A stretch of DNA of 9,389 nt, taken from positions 1-9,389 of the forward strand of contig CALJEW010000185.1 of NCBI GenBank assembly GCA_938074585.1, in the 5' to 3' direction. Position 1 is the stretch's first letter, and every line of letters begins with the position of its first letter. This document shows, piece after piece, positions 1 to 6,866 of this stretch. A model generated the notes under the pieces. It saw only the letters and a program-made list of their open reading frames with translations, was not told the origin of the DNA and searched no databases. Position numbers and translations under genes: made by a program. This DNA comes from an uncultured Rhodospirillales bacterium (lineage in GTDB: Bacteria > Pseudomonadota > Alphaproteobacteria > Rhodospirillales > Casp-alpha2).

Positions 1-1086
1 CATACCACCCACCGTCGCCATCAGAACCAAGCTCACCCGTGCCCCTGCTTCTTTAGCTGGCATGTACTCGCGAACAATCAACGCATAACTTGGCACAATG
101 CCACCTTGTGCAAGGCCAAAAAAGGCAGAGACAACGTAAAGCGAGGCTAATCCATCAAAGGGTATATAAAACAACAGGGCCATGCATTGCAGTACTGACC
201 CAATAATCAGGGTCCATACGCCACCAATTTTGTCACCAATCATTCCTGAAACCAATCGGCTAACAATACCAAAGCCGAGCATTAACGATAGCATTTCAGC
301 ACCACGGGTAACGCCATAACCCAAATCACCACAATAGGCGACGATATGAACTTGTGGCATCGACATGGCAACGCAGCAGGCAATACCCGCAATAACTAGA
401 ATGGTTTGCAAGGCACGCGGAGAAATATTTAAGCGGAACCGATTACTGTGGCCATCACTTTGGCCAGCAACAAAATTCAAATTAGGCCGCCTGCGCAATA
501 AAAAAGCCAGTGGAGCCATTGTGCAAATACAAAACAGACCAACAGCTATGTATGAGGTGCGCCATCCATATTGTTCGATGCCATAGGTCAAAAGCGGTGG
601 CCAAATCGTTCCGGATACGTAATTGCCGCTAGCGACAATAGCAATTGCAATTCCGCGCCGCTTGACGAACCAGTGAGTGATATCTGCAACCAACGGGGCA
701 AAGGATGCGGAACTGCCTAACATTCCAATGCAAACCGCTTGAATAGCAATGAATTGCCATAGGCTTGTTGTATACGAAGCAAGAATATAGCCAAAACCCA
801 TAATAAGTGCGCTGAAGAATAAGGGAAAAAACACGCCTCTTTTATCAGCCAGTCGCCCCATAAAGATGCCACCTGTCGCAAATCCGATCATAGTCGCCAT
901 ATAGGGTAATGACGCATCCGCGCGACTGATATTAAATTCTACCTCGATGGTTGGAAGAATAACTACAACAGACCACATACCAACGCCACCAATTGTGCTC
1001 ATAGCCAATGAAACAACTAAGCGCCACCAAGAATAGGCGCTGTCGGGTTGATCCGGCATTAAATGAGATTGTGTTTGATCTGGCAT
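1..1086 (-). CDS. MFS transporter, N-terminal 362 residues (runs off left edge)
   Basis: This is an inner-membrane major facilitator superfamily permease, probably importing or exporting a small organic anion. Reading from 1086 to 1 on the minus strand, the frame is open for 362 codons with no stop, so the C-terminus (probably the last one or two membrane segments) lies outside the window. After a short hydrophilic start (MPDQTQSHL) come alternating hydrophobic segments. The loop between membrane segments 2 and 3 carries GRLADKRG (about residues 77-84), the MFS motif A signature. The overall look is of the monocarboxylate/oxalate-formate type, but the substrate is not readable. The start is ATG at 1086; a second in-frame ATG at 1059 begins a near repeat of the first codons (MPDQT/MPDQP), and neither has a good Shine-Dalgarno. 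The in-frame TAA at 1105-1107 rules out a longer start. It follows the EamA gene by 81 nt on the same strand and may share its transcript. Confidence 0.88.
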   Translation of the reverse strand, partial: MPDQTQSHLMPDQPDSAYSWWRLVVSLAMSTIGGVGMWSVVVILPTIEVEFNISRADASLPYMATMIGFATGGIFMGRLADKRGVFFPLFFSALIMGFGYILASYTTSLWQFIAIQAVCIGMLGSSASFAPLVADITHWFVKRRGIAIAIVASGNYVSGTIWPPLLTYGIEQYGWRTSYIAVGLFCICTMAPLAFLLRRRPNLNFVAGQSDGHSNRFRLNISPRALQTILVIAGIACCVAMSMPQVHIVAYCGDLGYGVTRGAEMLSLMLGFGIVSRLVSGMIGDKIGGVWTLIIGSVLQCMALLFYIPFDGLASLYVVSAFFGLAQGGIVPSYALIVREYMPAKEAGARVSLVLMATVGGM

Positions 1087-1167
1087 GTATTGAAATTCTA
1101 TGCGTTAAAGTGAATGTGTCGTTTACTCCCGTTTAAGGAGTGGGTCAAAGTTTACTCGGTTTAAAAG

Positions 1168-2082
1168 TTAAGTTTTCGGTTTGCCGCGCTCTGAAAGTAA
1201 AATGCCACCAAGGACCAGCACCAGTGCCATACCGTGAAATAATTTGAACGGCTCGCTCAAAATTAAAACGGATAACCCAGAAGCAAATATGGGGGCTAAG
1301 TTGACCATCACCCCTGCCCTGCCAGGCCCAATTAGCTTAACCGCATGAATAAACGACAACTGAGCTAAAAAAGATGGGAACAATGTTATTAACCCGGCAT
1401 AAACCCAGCCTTTTGGGCTTGGAGCCAAAAACTGGTCTGAATAGACTTCAATCGCAACCATTGGCAAGGATGCTAAAAATGCAGCTCCAGCCATGACAGT
1501 AAACATGCCCATTGCTGAAACTTGCGGACGGTTGCGCAATCCAACCGTATATGCTGCATAAAGAGAACATGCGACGATCATTATTAGATCGCCGATATTG
1601 AATGTAAGGTTTTTTAAATTTGCTAAGTCACCAGCAGAAGCGACTATTACAACGCCCAAAAATGCTAAAGAAACCCCAGCCGCTTGCATTAACGTGACGG
1701 GAGTGCGGAAAGCAACAAACGCACCAAAAAACACAAATATTGGGATGGAACCTTGTAAAATTCCAATGTTTACGCCGCTTGTTGAATGCGATGCGACATA
1801 AAACAAAGCATTAAAACTGGCGTATCCAACGATACCCATTATCGAGAAAAATAATAAGTGTTTGCGTAATTGCGGCCAATCGCGCCGAACGGGTTTATTG
1901 AAAAAAACCAAGAGGAGGACTGCAACACCAAACCAGCGAATAGATACAATTGCCATGGGCGAAATTTCGCCAACGATTAATTTCCCAAATACAGCGTTGA
2001 AGCCCCAACAAAGTGTCGTGAAAACAAGAATAGCGTAGGCAAACCATGTTTTTTCTAAAATCTTTGCAGAAGGTGACGTCAA
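1168..2082 (-). CDS. EamA/DMT-family permease
   Basis: This is a drug/metabolite transporter superfamily protein of 304 residues in the inner membrane. It shows about ten hydrophobic segments arranged as two EamA halves: the first begins near FTTLCWGFNAVFGKL, the second near GDLIMIVACSLYAAY. The length is typical of the family. Members export or import amino acids, metabolites or drugs, and specificity cannot be predicted here. The start is TTG at 2082: AAGGA lies nine nt upstream (reading TAACAAGGATCACCAATT then TTG) and no ATG occurs before the membrane core, so the non-ATG start is well supported. It is divergent from the SMP-30 operon across about 150 nt, so the two could share a control region. 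The MFS gene lies downstream on the same strand. Confidence 0.9.
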   Translation of the reverse strand: MTSPSAKILEKTWFAYAILVFTTLCWGFNAVFGKLIVGEISPMAIVSIRWFGVAVLLLVFFNKPVRRDWPQLRKHLLFFSIMGIVGYASFNALFYVASHSTSGVNIGILQGSIPIFVFFGAFVAFRTPVTLMQAAGVSLAFLGVVIVASAGDLANLKNLTFNIGDLIMIVACSLYAAYTVGLRNRPQVSAMGMFTVMAGAAFLASLPMVAIEVYSDQFLAPSPKGWVYAGLITLFPSFLAQLSFIHAVKLIGPGRAGVMVNLAPIFASGLSVLILSEPFKLFHGMALVLVLGGILLSERGKPKT

Positions 2083-2170
2083 AATTGGTGATCCTTGTTA
2101 AGCGCAACAGAGCTAAGTGTTAAAAGTTAATAAGGTGCTTTTTCTATGGCTGTAAAGAATAAAGCCTCTC

Positions 2171-2199
2171 TTGCCCCAACGAATTCTGTCGAATAGAGT
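2171..2199 (+). promoter_or_regulatory. weak candidate sigma-70 promoter for the SMP-30 operon
   Basis: TTGCCC (2171-2176) and TAGAGT (2194-2199) are separated by 17 nt, each matching four of six consensus bases, about 35 nt before the ATG at 2234. It sits in the divergent gap between the EamA gene and the SMP-30 gene, where a promoter is expected. The match is poor, so this is only a suggestion. Confidence 0.2.
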
Positions 2200-2233
2200 A
2201 TTGGCTAGCATAAACTCCATTGGGAAATTGATC

Positions 2234-3202
2234 ATGACAACTGATACCCCTTTAAGCGCCGGATGGCGTGATTATCCACGCTACCCGGATCCGTTAATTG
2301 AAGCTCTGGATGACCGGTTCAATAAATACATGGTTTTTAATGCAGCGGTTGAGCGCTTGTATACGGGTACCCGCTGGTCGGAAGGCCCTGTTTGGTTTGG
2401 CGATGGGCGCTATTTGCTATGGAGCGACATTCCAAATAACCGAATTCTTAAATGGGAAGAAGAAACCGAAAAAGTTAGTGTATTTCGGAAACCAACAAAT
2501 TTTGGCAATGGCCACACCCGCGACCGCGTTGGGCGCTTGGTTACATGTGAACACGGCGGCAGGGTTACACGCACAGAATATGATGGTTCCATCACTATTA
2601 TAATGGATAGCTGGCAAGGAAAGCCACTTAATTCACCCAATGACGTAATTGTTAAGTCCGATGGTTCCATTTGGTTTACAGACCCACCCTTTGGGCTTTT
2701 AGGCAACTACGAAGGCAAAAAACGTGAACAGGAATTACCAGCAGCTACGTACCGGGTGGATGGTAATTCACTTGAAGCAACGATGGTTGCTGATGATGTC
2801 TTAGGGCCCAACGGATTGGCATTTTCACCCGATGAAAGTATTTTATATATAGTTGAATCGCTGGGTGAGCCGTTCCGCAAAATTGTTGCTTTTGATGTCT
2901 CATCAAATGGCAAAGAAATTTCAAATAGCCGGGTGTTTATCGATGCCGGTCCGGGGGGCACGCCAGATGGCTTTCGGGTCGATATTGATGGCAATTTATG
3001 GTGCGGTTGGGGCATGGGCAAAGAAGATTTGGATGGGGTTTTGGTGTTTGCGCCTGATGGTGATAAAATTGGCCGCATTCGGTTGCCTGAACGTTGCGCT
3101 AACATTTGCTTCGGTGGTTTGAAACGCAATCGTTTGTTTATGGCCGCCAGCCAATCGATGTATTCATTGTATGTGAATACACAAGGTGTTGCAGGAGGTT
3201 AA
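2234..3202 (+). CDS. SMP-30/gluconolactonase-like beta-propeller protein
   Basis: This 322-residue protein belongs to the SMP-30/gluconolactonase/LRE family, six-bladed beta-propeller metalloenzymes that mostly hydrolyse sugar or organic lactones. Counting from ATG 2234, the expected metal and substrate residues are present: E50 in WSEGPVW, N136 in NSPNDV, N193 in GPNGLAFSPD and D245 in TPDGFRVD. These align by motif with E18, N103, N154 and D204 of human regucalcin. No signal peptide is seen, so it is probably cytoplasmic. A TTG 63 nt upstream (2171) is in frame but lacks a ribosome site and would add an unrelated 21-residue tail; ATG 2234 has weak GGGAAA upstream and is preferred. It is first in a tight operon with the dioxygenase (1-nt gap) and the dead hydrolase. 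It probably opens a lactone intermediate; the exact substrate is unknown. Confidence 0.88.
   Translation: MTTDTPLSAGWRDYPRYPDPLIEALDDRFNKYMVFNAAVERLYTGTRWSEGPVWFGDGRYLLWSDIPNNRILKWEEETEKVSVFRKPTNFGNGHTRDRVGRLVTCEHGGRVTRTEYDGSITIIMDSWQGKPLNSPNDVIVKSDGSIWFTDPPFGLLGNYEGKKREQELPAATYRVDGNSLEATMVADDVLGPNGLAFSPDESILYIVESLGEPFRKIVAFDVSSNGKEISNSRVFIDAGPGGTPDGFRVDIDGNLWCGWGMGKEDLDGVLVFAPDGDKIGRIRLPERCANICFGGLKRNRLFMAASQSMYSLYVNTQGVAGG
3193..3198 (+). promoter_or_regulatory. Shine-Dalgarno AGGAGG that fixes the dioxygenase GTG start
   Basis: A perfect AGGAGG lies inside the last codons of the SMP-30 gene, five nt before GTG 3204. It decides between three possible starts: GTG 3186 (no site upstream), an out-of-frame ATG at 3202-3204 (reads eight codons, then stops) and GTG 3204, the only one giving the dioxygenase with correct spacing. 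Confidence 0.75.
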
Positions 3203-3203
3203 T

Positions 3204-4049
3204 GTGCCCATTGAGATACACCGGTTAAACCCCTATTTTGGCGCAGATATCACGGGAATAGATGTGTCGAATGGAATCAATGATGAGGCCTTCGAGATGA
3301 TTAGGGAAGGTTTCAATGAGTATGGCTTAATCTCAATCCGCGGGCAAGACTTGTCGGTTGAAAACCAAGTTAAGTTTAGCCACCAGTTTGGTGAAGTGCA
3401 AATTCATGTGATGAACCAATACCTTATCAATGGGCATCCAGAAATTTACTATTTATCGAATTTAGATGAGGGCGGAAACCCCAACGGAAAGCACCCAGAT
3501 AAGGGCACAATGCATTGGCACACCGATGGTTCTTGGCGAGATAGGCCGGGCTTGGCGACGATTATGGTTGCGGAAATGATCCCAAAAGAAGGGGGCGAGA
3601 CGCATTTCTATTGCACCGAAGCCGCCTTTGCAGCCTTAGATAAGGATACAAAAGACAAAGTTCAAAGTTTACGGGTTATTCATAACTTAAATTTCTCGCG
3701 CAACCGACGCCATGGTGAGCAACCAATGACGGAAGCCCAAAAAAAAGAAGCCCCCCCGGTCTCCCACCCTATGGTCCGAACACACCCCGTAACAGGGCGT
3801 AAAAGTTTGTTCTTAGGCGATCACGCGGAATGCGTTGAAGGCATGGATTATGTCTCAGGGCGACAACTAATCGAAGGTTTAAACGCCCAAATGTTCCGCC
3901 CAGAATTCGTCTATGCCCACAAATACCGTGCAGGCGATATTATTGCGTGGGATAATCGGCGCACGTTGCATAAATCGACCCCCTATGATGTGGCAACGGA
4001 ACGTCGAGTGATGCGCCGAACAACTATTTTGGGTGATCCACCTGTATGA
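3204..4049 (+). CDS. TauD/TfdA-family Fe(II)/2-oxoglutarate dioxygenase
   Basis: This is a cytoplasmic non-heme iron dioxygenase of 281 residues, a normal length for the family. It couples decarboxylation of 2-oxoglutarate to hydroxylation of a small substrate, often as a first attack on a sulfonate, ether or carnitine-like compound. The iron facial triad is visible: H106 and D108 in MHWHTDGSW and the distal H256 in NRRTLHKSTPYD. R267 lies 11 residues after the distal His and R271 lies 15 after, the spacing of R266 (2-oxoglutarate) and R270 (substrate) after H255 in TauD. The start is GTG 3204, chosen because AGGAGG precedes it by five nt; the upstream gene ends one nt earlier. Its TGA overlaps the ATG of the following hydrolase pseudogene (ATGA, 4046-4049), so the three genes were once translationally coupled. 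The substrate is not determinable. Confidence 0.92.
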   Translation: MPIEIHRLNPYFGADITGIDVSNGINDEAFEMIREGFNEYGLISIRGQDLSVENQVKFSHQFGEVQIHVMNQYLINGHPEIYYLSNLDEGGNPNGKHPDKGTMHWHTDGSWRDRPGLATIMVAEMIPKEGGETHFYCTEAAFAALDKDTKDKVQSLRVIHNLNFSRNRRHGEQPMTEAQKKEAPPVSHPMVRTHPVTGRKSLFLGDHAECVEGMDYVSGRQLIEGLNAQMFRPEFVYAHKYRAGDIIAWDNRRTLHKSTPYDVATERRVMRRTTILGDPPV

Positions 4050-4810
4050 ATAAAGGCTACTTAAATATTTCAGATGCCCCAGACGATGCCCTATGGATGG
4101 TTATGAATTCATAGAATGACCCGTGCTTTCGTCTCAGGTTGTTGCGCTTATAGATCGCTATCGACTTTTACTGATTGATCTTCCCGACCACGGGCTTTCA
4201 ATAGACTTTTCTGGCCCTTACGGGCATGTTGAAATGATGGGTCATGTGCGAGCTATGTGAGATCAGGCAAATACCGGCCCGACGCATATTTGGGCTATGC
4301 ATAAGGGAACGGCGATTGGTTTGTTTCTCGGGGCTTAAGAGCCTGAATGGTTTAACTCGCTGTATTTAGAAGGTGGCCGTAACCTCTGGCTACATGATGC
4401 CATATGTAGAATATAGATTAGGACAATCCAGCCTTTTTGCGCGCAACGAAGGTCCGAAAGTTGCCCTTAGTCGGATTTTTTCGAATGCAAAATGGTTTGA
4501 TGTCATGCGCGCAAACCCAATTGAGTGCCGTATGAAGAAACGTTGTGAAATCTTGGCTGATTTCTCCTGCGTTCCTTGGACGAATAGGGGGGCTACAAAA
4601 CTGGCTAAAGAGTCCAATGATGAGCTATCAGCAATGGATATTCCAACGCTGATTTATAATATCGCGGAAGATCTGAGCGATCTTATCCATGTTGCAAACC
4701 ACTTAAAGTACCTGATACCAAACTCCGTACGCAAATTCATACCCTACGGCGTAAGGTTCATGCTAAGGGAATGACCAGATCGGGTTAATAGCTATTGGAT
4801 GCTTATTTAA
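4046..4810 (+). pseudogene. decayed alpha/beta hydrolase
   Basis: Recognisable alpha/beta-hydrolase sequence runs over three stretches in two frames. Frame one from ATG 4046 gives MNKGYLNISDAP and, past a TAG at 4112, NDPCF. Near 4128 the frame shifts to SSQVVALIDRYRLLLIDLPD and on to LYLEGGRNLWLHDA, with TGA at 4258 and TAA at 4336. Near 4399 it returns to the first frame (MPYVEYRLGQ ... VPWTN ... DIPTLIYN ... IPNSVRK), interrupted by TGA at 4772, with family-like PDRVNSYW after it and a final TAA at 4808. Catalytic residues are also gone: the nucleophile elbow, normally GxSxG, reads WAMHKGT with no serine, and the expected C-terminal GGH reads YGVRF. This is long-standing decay, not one sequencing error. 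The ATGA junction with the dioxygenase shows it was the third gene of that operon. Family is secure; substrate is unknown. Confidence 0.88.
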
Positions 4811-5064
4811 GCGCCCTACCCTAGCGATTTCAATTTAAAATCAAAGTCTACCATGTAAAACGGGTCTTCGATATGAAAAAGCTGACTTTTTCATCGTCTG
4901 TTAGTTTCCGGTTGAACGCAAAAGCCAAGGAGCTGGGCACCCTAAATTTAGTATCTTTATTGATGCATTGATCAAGCGAATCGAAGATTCCTGTAAACGT
5001 TTCTTCTCAACCTCCAGCGCCAACTTGGGCGTGAATATGGTCCGGGCGCCAGCAATGACGGCTT
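4811..5064 (-). other. degenerate stretch, possible minus-strand gene remnant
   Basis: About 250 nt lies between two pseudogenes with no intact gene. On the minus strand several short protein-like pieces occur in different frames: AFAFNRKLTDDEKVSFF and, after a small shift, HIEDPFYMVDFDFKLKSLG; and, nearer the nitroreductase, KLALEVEKKRLQESS. These look like decayed coding sequence but I do not recognise a family. The plus-strand open frame at 4968-5153 shows no family motif and crosses the nitroreductase remnant, so it is not annotated as a gene. Confidence 0.3.
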
Positions 5065-5457
5065 TTCTGGGTTGGATTTTAAGGGTCCGGCCATATCGCG
5101 GTGCGGGAACAAGCGCAGCAAGTTTTCAAACCAACGCACCTAAAGAGCAATAAGTAGGGTAACATGTGCCCATTCAATTTTCGCAACATTACCCGAATTT
5201 GAATTAGGCATAAGGTCCTTTTTAGCCTCAGCTGACGTTAAAAAGATGATTCGCACAGGATTACTATTGGTGCTATCTAGGCCCAAATGAAATACCTAAT
5301 ACAGTTCTTTTAACTTCTCATCAAGAACAGGTATGTCTCTGAAAAGATGAAAAGAACGTGCTTTTCTAAACAACAAATTCATGCTGTCATCGTCTAAAAA
5401 CTGAAGACGTTTTTATGCCTTGTGCACGTTGGCTTGAGCTTGTTCTACAATATCCAT
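5065..5457 (-). pseudogene. truncated nitroreductase (RutE/malonic semialdehyde reductase-like)
   Basis: On the minus strand a single frame from ATG 5457 keeps about 130 codons of a flavin nitroreductase of the RutE/HadB-like subgroup, but with in-frame stops at codons 15 (TAA, 5415-5413), 54 (TAG, 5298-5296) and 106 (TAG, 5142-5140). Recognisable pieces are LLFRKARSFHLFRDIPV, STNSNPVRIIFLTSAEAKK, SGNVAKIEWAHVT and ENLLRLFPH. In E. coli RutE these correspond to the LFTDARTHNGWRETPV, TSANCSPARIVF, SGNLQKTLTAPVT and ERLPLLFPH regions. After about residue 131 homology stops, so the C-terminal third (the GLDTGPMSGF region) is lost. The flavin-binding GPTSAN segment has drifted to LDSTNSN. It begins five nt after the stop of the FAH gene and so was its operon partner. 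The family call rests on remembered RutE sequence. Confidence 0.8.
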
Positions 5458-5462
5458 TAAGA

Positions 5463-6329
5463 TTACTTCTCATCTTCAATTGTGTTGGTTAGAACGCCAA
5501 TGCCATCAACTTCGATCTCAATAATATCACCAGGTTTCATGAAGACGGGCGGTGTACGCGCATACCCAACTCCAGCTGGTGTCCCAGATACAATAATATC
5601 GCCGGGTTCCAGCGTCATGCATTCGGTTAAGCGATAGAGCAGGTTATGAATTGTAAACACTAAATCATCGGTATTTGCATCCTGCATGATTTGACCATTA
5701 AGGCGGCTTTGAATTCGAAGTCCTTTGGCTCCTTCAGGAACTTCATCAGATGTGACGATTTCTGGGCCAAATGGGCCTGTGTTATCGAAGTTTTTACCGA
5801 CGGTCCATTGTGATGATTTACGTTGATAATCGCGCAATGTACCTTCATTAAATAAAGAGTATCCGGCAATATAAGCTCCTGCATCGGCTTCAGCGACATG
5901 TTTTGCCAACTTACCAATAACAACAACAAGCTCAGCTTCAAAATCAAGTTTATCAGAGCACTTTGGTCGAATGATAGGCTCACCTTGAGCAATCAATGTG
6001 GTTGATCCCCGGTAAAAAACTTCTGGGTAGGTTGGTGTTTCTGAACCCCCTTCTGCTGCATGCGCTGCATAGTTACGGCCAATACAGACGATTTTTCCCG
6101 GACGCGCGATGGGTACCAGTAATTTTACCGAACTCATATCAACTTTTGCATCTTCGGCAGCATTATCTGCAGCAGCCTTTGCTTTAGCTAGCGCACTCTC
6201 ACCACTTTCAAGAAGCCCAATCATGTCACCAGGCAAGTCAGGTGCTGCCTTACTTAGATCAATAACTTTATCGCCTAAGCGCACACCAATAACTGGACCA
6301 GATTGACCTTGAAATGTAACTAATCGCAT
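5463..6329 (-). CDS. fumarylacetoacetate hydrolase (FAH) family protein
   Basis: This 288-residue cytoplasmic metal-dependent enzyme belongs to the FAH superfamily, whose members cleave or isomerise acylpyruvates, 2-hydroxyhepta-2,4-diene-1,7-dioate, ureidoglycolate or 2,4-diketo acids. A short N-terminal domain (1-70) is followed by the catalytic domain with KIVCIGRNYAAHA (79-91), the metal-binding pair E131/E133 in DFEAELVVVIG, the GYSLFNEGTLRDYQ segment (156-169), TVGKNFDNTGPFGP (176-189) and the closing EPGDIIVSGTPAGVG. At the usual third metal ligand, the Asp of the ND pair, this protein has Glu162 (NEGTLRD); some relatives share this, so activity is still likely. The start at ATG 6329 has AAAGGA eight nt upstream. 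The gene is intact although both flanking reading frames are broken. It is divergent from the YciI-like remnant over about 145 nt. Substrate is unassigned. Confidence 0.92.
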   Translation of the reverse strand: MRLVTFQGQSGPVIGVRLGDKVIDLSKAAPDLPGDMIGLLESGESALAKAKAAADNAAEDAKVDMSSVKLLVPIARPGKIVCIGRNYAAHAAEGGSETPTYPEVFYRGSTTLIAQGEPIIRPKCSDKLDFEAELVVVIGKLAKHVAEADAGAYIAGYSLFNEGTLRDYQRKSSQWTVGKNFDNTGPFGPEIVTSDEVPEGAKGLRIQSRLNGQIMQDANTDDLVFTIHNLLYRLTECMTLEPGDIIVSGTPAGVGYARTPPVFMKPGDIIEIEVDGIGVLTNTIEDEK

Positions 6330-6475
6330 ATCTTTTTTCCTTTGCTAAAATCGTAAGCATATCTGAGGTGAATTTTGCTTAAAATCATTATATTTAGAAA
6401 ATTCCAAATTTTTATCTACTAGTCTGTAAGATCATTGCAATAACTACACGGATATTTATTTGAAACAATGGTTTC

Positions 6476-6742
6476 ATGGTTAAGGGAGTAAAAATGGCTG
6501 GGGAAGGATTATCTTCTAAAGAAAAAGTTGCAGATGATAACGAAAAAGTTAGGTCAAGAGCAGGAATGGTTATACTGCGTGCCAATTCTGTTGAGCATGC
6601 CCGTGAAATTGCAGCCAAAGAACCAATGCACGTTGCCGGTGCCCGGACATTCCAGGTGCGCCCATGGCTTATGAACGATGGATGAATCACCGTTCGGGTG
6701 ACGTATTCTGATGGCGGGCGAAAGGTAAACTTACGCCTTTAG
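6476..6742 (+). pseudogene. YciI-like protein, broken remnant
   Basis: A 69-codon frame from ATG 6476 (alternative ATG 6494) encodes MAGEGLSSKEK, then AGMVILRANSVEHAREIA, KEPMHVAGARTF and VRPWLMNDG. This matches the second half of YciI-like/YCII-related proteins (ferredoxin-like, dimeric alpha-beta barrel fold; usually about 95-120 residues). The TGA at 6683-6685 interrupts it: the same frame continues as ITVRVTYSDGGRKVNLRL to TAG 6742, which resembles the usual tail after the RPW-LLNEG segment. The N-terminal half with the expected catalytic His is not found upstream in any one frame; pieces such as VSWLRE occur but are broken by stops. It is therefore probably a pseudogene truncated at both ends, although a short 69-residue product cannot be excluded. 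Some family members act as chlorohydrolases or accessory proteins in aromatic-compound degradation. Confidence 0.65.
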
Positions 6743-6746
6743 GCGT
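6733..6746 (+). terminator. small hairpin at end of YciI remnant (weak)
   Basis: ACGCC-TTTA-GGCGT forms a perfect five-bp stem with a four-nt loop at the end of the YciI-like remnant. The run after it (GATTATAG) is not a T tract, so intrinsic termination is doubtful. It could be a relic terminator or chance. Confidence 0.25.
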
Positions 6747-6769
6747 GATTATAGATATACGATCTCGGG

Positions 6770-6796
6770 TTAGGACCCTAGACGTCTAAGTATAAT
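6770..6796 (+). promoter_or_regulatory. candidate promoter with palindromic operator for the DehI-like gene
   Basis: A perfect -10 hexamer TATAAT occurs at 6791-6796, 70 nt before the chosen ATG 6867. The best upstream element is TTAGGA at 6770-6775 (spacing 15), a poor -35, so activation may be needed. Between them lies the perfect 10-bp palindrome TAGACGTCTA (6779-6788), placed where a repressor or activator dimer could act. The in-frame ATG 6795 overlaps the -10 box, which argues that translation does not begin there. Confidence 0.4.
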
Positions 6797-6866
6797 GCTG
6801 ACAAAATTAAATGTGACACTACGGTCTCTGATTATTTTGGTTTTCTGTAATTACTTAGGATGCAAC

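Noticed and set aside
1126..1140. CTCC...GGAG hairpin between the two transporter genes as terminator or attenuator
   Set aside because: Only four base pairs with a loop of about seven and no T tract; not distinguishable from chance.
2410..3129. Several open frames antisense to or shifted within the SMP-30 gene
   Set aside because: They are shadows of a gene with a complete set of family motifs; none shows a domain of its own.
4373..4774. Stand-alone 133-codon gene starting at GTG 4373
   Set aside because: It is the C-terminal part of the alpha/beta hydrolase remnant, whose earlier part is in another frame; family sequence continues past its TGA.
4968..5153. Plus-strand 61-codon open frame
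   Set aside because: No recognisable family; it crosses the minus-strand nitroreductase remnant and has no ribosome site.
4046..6742. Stop-codon reassignment or selenocysteine as explanation for in-frame TGA
   Set aside because: TAA and TAG also interrupt the same genes, frames shift, and intact genes here end at TGA (dioxygenase, copA) and use TGG for Trp. The TGA sites do not fall on family Trp or Cys positions.
6795..6866. Lipoprotein signal peptide (LVFCNYLGC) on the DehI-like protein
   Set aside because: ATG 6795 overlaps the TATAAT box, has no ribosome site, and DehI-type proteins are cytoplasmic; ATG 6867 has AGGA and the family N-terminus.
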